A stretch of 7,295 nucleotides of DNA from JBMNOU01 sp050943215 (GTDB taxonomy: Bacteria > Bacillota > Clostridia > Christensenellales > SZUA-584): positions 1-7,295 of the forward strand of contig JBMNOU010000082.1 in NCBI GenBank assembly GCA_050943215.1. Direction: 5' to 3'. Numbering within the stretch: the stretch's first letter is position 1; each line of letters begins with the position of its first letter. The notes below the pieces were generated by a model. That model saw only the letters and a program-made list of their open reading frames with translations. It had not been told where the DNA came from and ran no database searches. The position numbers and the translations under genes were made by a program. Positions 4,567-7,295 of the stretch are shown one piece after another.

Positions 4567-6714
4567 ATGGGATTGACTAAACAATCAACTGGCTTAAGCG
4601 TGCTGGAAAGCGAACATAATATTCAGCGATTGTCAGGCGAGAAAATGGTAGCTCTCGCTGGAAACCCGAATGTCGGAAAAAGCACTGTTTTTAACAGTCT
4701 GACCGGCTTAAGGCAGCACACAGGCAACTGGCCCGGCAAAACAGTAACGCAAGCGCAAGGAAATTATCAATTTAATAACGGACGATTTTTAATTGTCGAT
4801 CTGCCAGGCACTTATTCTCTAATGGCAAATTCAACTGAAGAAGAGATTGCCAGAGATTTTATTTGCTTTAGTAACCCCGACGCAACGGTGATCGTCACAG
4901 ATGCGACATGCCTTGAGAGAAACCTTAATCTGGTCCTTCAGACACTAGAGGCCATAAATAAAGTTGTCGTATGTGTTAATCTGATTGATGAAGCTCAAAA
5001 GAAAAAAATCAGAATTAATATTAAAGGACTATCCAAAATGTTAGGCGTTCCAGTAGTGGGAACCTGCGCCAGAAACGGAAGAGGACTTGATGAACTAAAG
5101 GATACAATTGATAGTGTATCACAAAATTTATCTACTACTCACCCTATTATAATCAGATACGATAAAGCTATTGAAAATGCCATAGAGACGATAGAGTCAT
5201 ATATAAGCGTGCTGCTCGACGGTAAACTCAGCAGCCGCTGGGTTGCTATAAAACTACTTGATGGCGATAAAACGCTGCTTGAATCAATAAAAAAGCATCT
5301 TGGATTTGACCTGATAAATGATCCTCAGGTTAACCAAAAAATACAGGAAGCAAAGAATATAGTGCACAGAGCAGGAATTGGAGACAACCTGATGCGGGAT
5401 TATATCGTCTCTCGTATTGTCAAGACTGCCGAGCATATATGCAAAGAAACCGTGACTTTCGATAATATCAAATATAATCGAACAGATCGGCGAATTGATA
5501 AGATATTAACGTCTAAAATTTTCGGGCTGCCGATTATGCTCGCTCTGCTCGCGCTGATCTTCTGGCTGACAATATCCGGGGCTAACTATCCATCACAATT
5601 GCTTTCAAGCGGTCTTTTCTGGATAGAAGATCAACTGACTGCTTTTTTTGCATGGCTTGGCACACCTTCATGGGTTCATGGCGTTTTGGTTTTGGGAATG
5701 TACAGAACACTTGCCTGGGTTGTGTCCGTGATGCTACCACCAATGGCCATTTTTTTCCCTCTTTTCACGCTGCTTGAAGATTCAGGATACCTGCCAAGGG
5801 TCGCGTTTAATCTTGACAAGTTTTTTAAAAGAGCATGCGCACACGGCAAGCAGGCATTAACGATGTGTATGGGTTTTGGCTGTAACGCAGCGGGCGTTAT
5901 CGGATGCAGGATCATCGATTCTCCTCGAGAAAAGCTTATAGCCATGATCACAAATAGTTTCGTGCCATGTAACGGCCGTTTCCCGACAATGATTGCGATT
6001 ATTACGATGTTCTTTGCGGCTCTTACGGCCGGCCCGTTTCAGTCTATCATTTCCGCGTTATTGCTGGTAGGCATCATCGTTATTGGTATCGTTATGACAA
6101 TGCTTATTTCAAAGCTACTTTCAAAAACAATACTTAAGGGGCTCCCCTCTTCTTTTACTCTCGAGCTGCCGCCATACAGAAAACCTCAAATTGGGAAAAT
6201 CATTGTCCGATCATTGTCTGATAGAATTATATTTGTGCTTGGGCGTGCCGCTATGATTGCCGCACCTGCTGGTCTTATCATCTGGATACTATCCAATGTC
6301 ACTGCAGGGGACTTTAGCCTATTATCACACTGCGCAAACTTTTTTGATCCTTTTGCTCGCTTAATTGGTCTTGACGGCTTTATTCTAATGGCATTTATCC
6401 TTGGATTTCCGGCTAACGAGATTGTCGTTCCCATCATTATTATGAGTTATATGACTGCCGGAAATATGTTTGAGCTTAACTCGCTAGCCCAGCTCCGTGA
6501 ATTACTTGTGTCTCATGGGTGGACCTGGTTGACTGCACTGTGTACGATGCTGTTTTCACTGATGCACTGGCCGTGCGGGACCACATGCTGGACGATCAAA
6601 AAGGAGACACGTAGTATAAAATGGACATTAATCGCATTTTTGGTACCGACATTAACCGGTATTGTAGTTTGTCTTTTCGTTGCAAGCACTGTCCGTATAT
6701 TAGGCCTGGTTTAA
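4567..6714 (+). CDS. feoB: Ferrous iron transport protein B (GTPase-permease)
   Basis: This is a full-length FeoB of 715 residues, an inner-membrane divalent iron uptake protein with a cytosolic G domain. The G motifs are GNPNVGKST (32-40, G1), T52 in the switch I segment HTGNWPGKT (51-59, G2), DLPG (78-81, G3), NLID (138-141, G4) and a G5-like TCARNGRG (166-173). A helical regulatory domain follows to about residue 270. The membrane part (about 318-714) has two gate repeats with GFGCN (436-440), VPCNGRFPT (around C468), GFPANEIVVP (613-622) and PCGTT (669-673). GGAG seven bases upstream supports the ATG. The motifs after GFGCN and VPC differ from the commonest FeoB forms (GFGCNVPA and SCSARLPV), which suggests a distinct subgroup. 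No feoC follows. Iron is the default substrate; manganese cannot be excluded. Confidence 0.97.
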   Translation: MGLTKQSTGLSVLESEHNIQRLSGEKMVALAGNPNVGKSTVFNSLTGLRQHTGNWPGKTVTQAQGNYQFNNGRFLIVDLPGTYSLMANSTEEEIARDFICFSNPDATVIVTDATCLERNLNLVLQTLEAINKVVVCVNLIDEAQKKKIRINIKGLSKMLGVPVVGTCARNGRGLDELKDTIDSVSQNLSTTHPIIIRYDKAIENAIETIESYISVLLDGKLSSRWVAIKLLDGDKTLLESIKKHLGFDLINDPQVNQKIQEAKNIVHRAGIGDNLMRDYIVSRIVKTAEHICKETVTFDNIKYNRTDRRIDKILTSKIFGLPIMLALLALIFWLTISGANYPSQLLSSGLFWIEDQLTAFFAWLGTPSWVHGVLVLGMYRTLAWVVSVMLPPMAIFFPLFTLLEDSGYLPRVAFNLDKFFKRACAHGKQALTMCMGFGCNAAGVIGCRIIDSPREKLIAMITNSFVPCNGRFPTMIAIITMFFAALTAGPFQSIISALLLVGIIVIGIVMTMLISKLLSKTILKGLPSSFTLELPPYRKPQIGKIIVRSLSDRIIFVLGRAAMIAAPAGLIIWILSNVTAGDFSLLSHCANFFDPFARLIGLDGFILMAFILGFPANEIVVPIIIMSYMTAGNMFELNSLAQLRELLVSHGWTWLTALCTMLFSLMHWPCGTTCWTIKKETRSIKWTLIAFLVPTLTGIVVCLFVASTVRILGLV

Positions 6715-6741
6715 CGAATGTGATGCTAGACATATAATTTG

Positions 6742-6810
6742 ATGGAGGCAGCTTTGGCACAAACCCTAAGCATCCCAACCATTAAGTCTTTAGCCCTAAC
6801 TAATTATTAA
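6742..6810 (+). CDS. Possible very short ORF downstream of feoB
   Basis: A reading frame of 22 codons from ATG 6742, or 18 codons from TTG 6754, ends at TAA 6808-6810. GGAGG (6744-6748) lies five bases before the TTG, a good ribosome binding site position, and TATAAT (6733-6738) lies just upstream without a clear -35. The peptide has no cysteine and no membrane segment and resembles nothing I know. It lies between feoB and the convergent corA gene. It may well be chance. Confidence 0.15.
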   Translation: MEAALAQTLSIPTIKSLALTNY

Positions 6811-6823
6811 TTATATCAAAATT

Positions 6824-6856
6824 ATGGTGTTGCTACTAAAACCATTTATTTTTTTT
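6824..6856 (+). terminator. Weak Rho-independent terminator after feoB
   Basis: ATGGT (6824-6828) pairs with ACCAT (6841-6845), with two further TT/AA pairs possible after a mismatch. Eight T residues follow at 6849-6856. It lies 110 bases after the feoB stop and overlaps the last codons of the convergent corA gene. The stem is short and AT-rich, so termination may be partial. Confidence 0.45.
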
Positions 6857-7295
6857 AAAATATAGAATGCAGAATACAACAACAGCAACAGATAAAATAA
6901 TAACCATTGGATAACCGAACGGCCAGCCGAATTCCGGCATTTGCAGATTCATACCATACCATCCGGCGATTAATGTGAGTGGTAAAAAAATTGCCGTTAT
7001 CACAGTAAAGATCTTCATGATTTTATTTAAACTGATATCTACCTCTGCTTGGTATGCCTCCCTGACCTGTGTAACATAATCCCGAAGGTTTAAAACGGTA
7101 TGATAAAGTCTTTCTATTCTCCCCGAGAAGATTTTTAAGTATCGCAAAGAACTTTTCTGTACAATTTCGTTCTCATTTTCCTGCAGATCATCAAATATAT
7201 TTAGTAATTGTTCATAGTATCGCTTAAATGCCATCAGCCTATTACGTAATGATATAATTTCTCTTACACAATCTTTTTTCTCGGTAATCTTTTTT
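6836..7295 (-). CDS. corA: CorA-family magnesium/divalent cation channel, C-terminal part (5' end outside window)
   Basis: The visible part is the last 152 codons of a CorA protein, a homopentameric channel that brings magnesium, sometimes cobalt or nickel, into the cell. The frame stays open from an internal ATG at 7234 to the window edge with CorA-like sequence, so the gene is cut by the edge rather than starting at 7234. A long charged stalk helix precedes two membrane segments. The first ends in the signature YGMN (GMN at 6947-6955) followed by MPEFGWPFGYP, the selectivity loop. The second runs to a short basic tail ending KKNKWF, the normal CorA C-terminus. The gene converges on feoB. 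No promoter can be seen. Its placement next to feoAB may reflect chance or a wider metal-transport cluster. Confidence 0.92.
   Translation of the reverse strand, partial: KKITEKKDCVREIISLRNRLMAFKRYYEQLLNIFDDLQENENEIVQKSSLRYLKIFSGRIERLYHTVLNLRDYVTQVREAYQAEVDISLNKIMKIFTVITAIFLPLTLIAGWYGMNLQMPEFGWPFGYPMVIILSVAVVVFCILYFKKNKWF

Noticed and set aside
5676..6437. Minus-strand ORFs inside feoB
   Set aside because: They are antisense to the conserved membrane part of FeoB and have no independent support.
6596..6778. 60-codon minus-strand ORF across the feoB 3' end
   Set aside because: It is mostly antisense to feoB, has no ribosome binding site and no homology that I recognise.
7232..7234. ATG at 7234 as the start of the corA gene
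   Set aside because: The frame continues upstream to the window edge with CorA-like stalk-helix sequence, and the visible part lacks the N-terminal domain, so this is an internal methionine.

Overview
The window looks like a stretch of chromosome from a Gram-positive anaerobe, most likely a member of the Clostridia. The support is AT-rich intergenic DNA, strong AGGAGG-type ribosome binding sites, sigma-A style promoters, and a feoA-feoB pair divergent from a short DtxR/MntR-type regulator. The genus cannot be fixed from the sequence. I see no rRNA, tRNA, CRISPR array, insertion sequence or phage gene.

Left part (1-1960): a probable two-gene operon on the minus strand. Reading in the direction of transcription, an extended -10 promoter drives a Gfo/Idh/MocA-family NAD(P)-dependent oxidoreductase. 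A macro-domain ADP-ribose/O-acetyl-ADP-ribose hydrolase follows 36 bases later.

Middle (1961-3700): a 430-base divergent region (385 bases if the oxidoreductase is read from its upstream TTG) carries the promoters of both directions. It leads to a plus-strand gene for a bicupin protein related to class I mannose-6-phosphate isomerases. That gene has a long predicted leader of about 180 bases and ends at a clear Rho-independent terminator. The divergent oxidoreductase and isomerase-like protein suggest a small carbohydrate or polyol locus whose substrate is unknown.

Right part (3671-6715): a metal-transport locus. A DtxR/MntR-type regulator on the minus strand faces away from feoA and feoB on the plus strand. 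The shared 147-base gap holds AT-rich inverted repeats that are candidate operators. FeoA and FeoB form a ferrous iron (possibly manganese) uptake system, and the regulator probably controls it in response to the metal. All six MntR-type metal ligands are present in the regulator. FeoB carries non-standard residues around its membrane cysteine motifs.

Right end (6836-7295): the C-terminal part of a CorA-family magnesium/divalent cation channel, converging on feoB and cut by the window edge. Most genes have recognisable families. The less ordinary points are the oxidoreductase/macro-domain pairing, the unassigned isomerase-like cupin, and the metal specificity of the regulator/FeoB pair. I found no convincing evidence for a wholly new kind of system.
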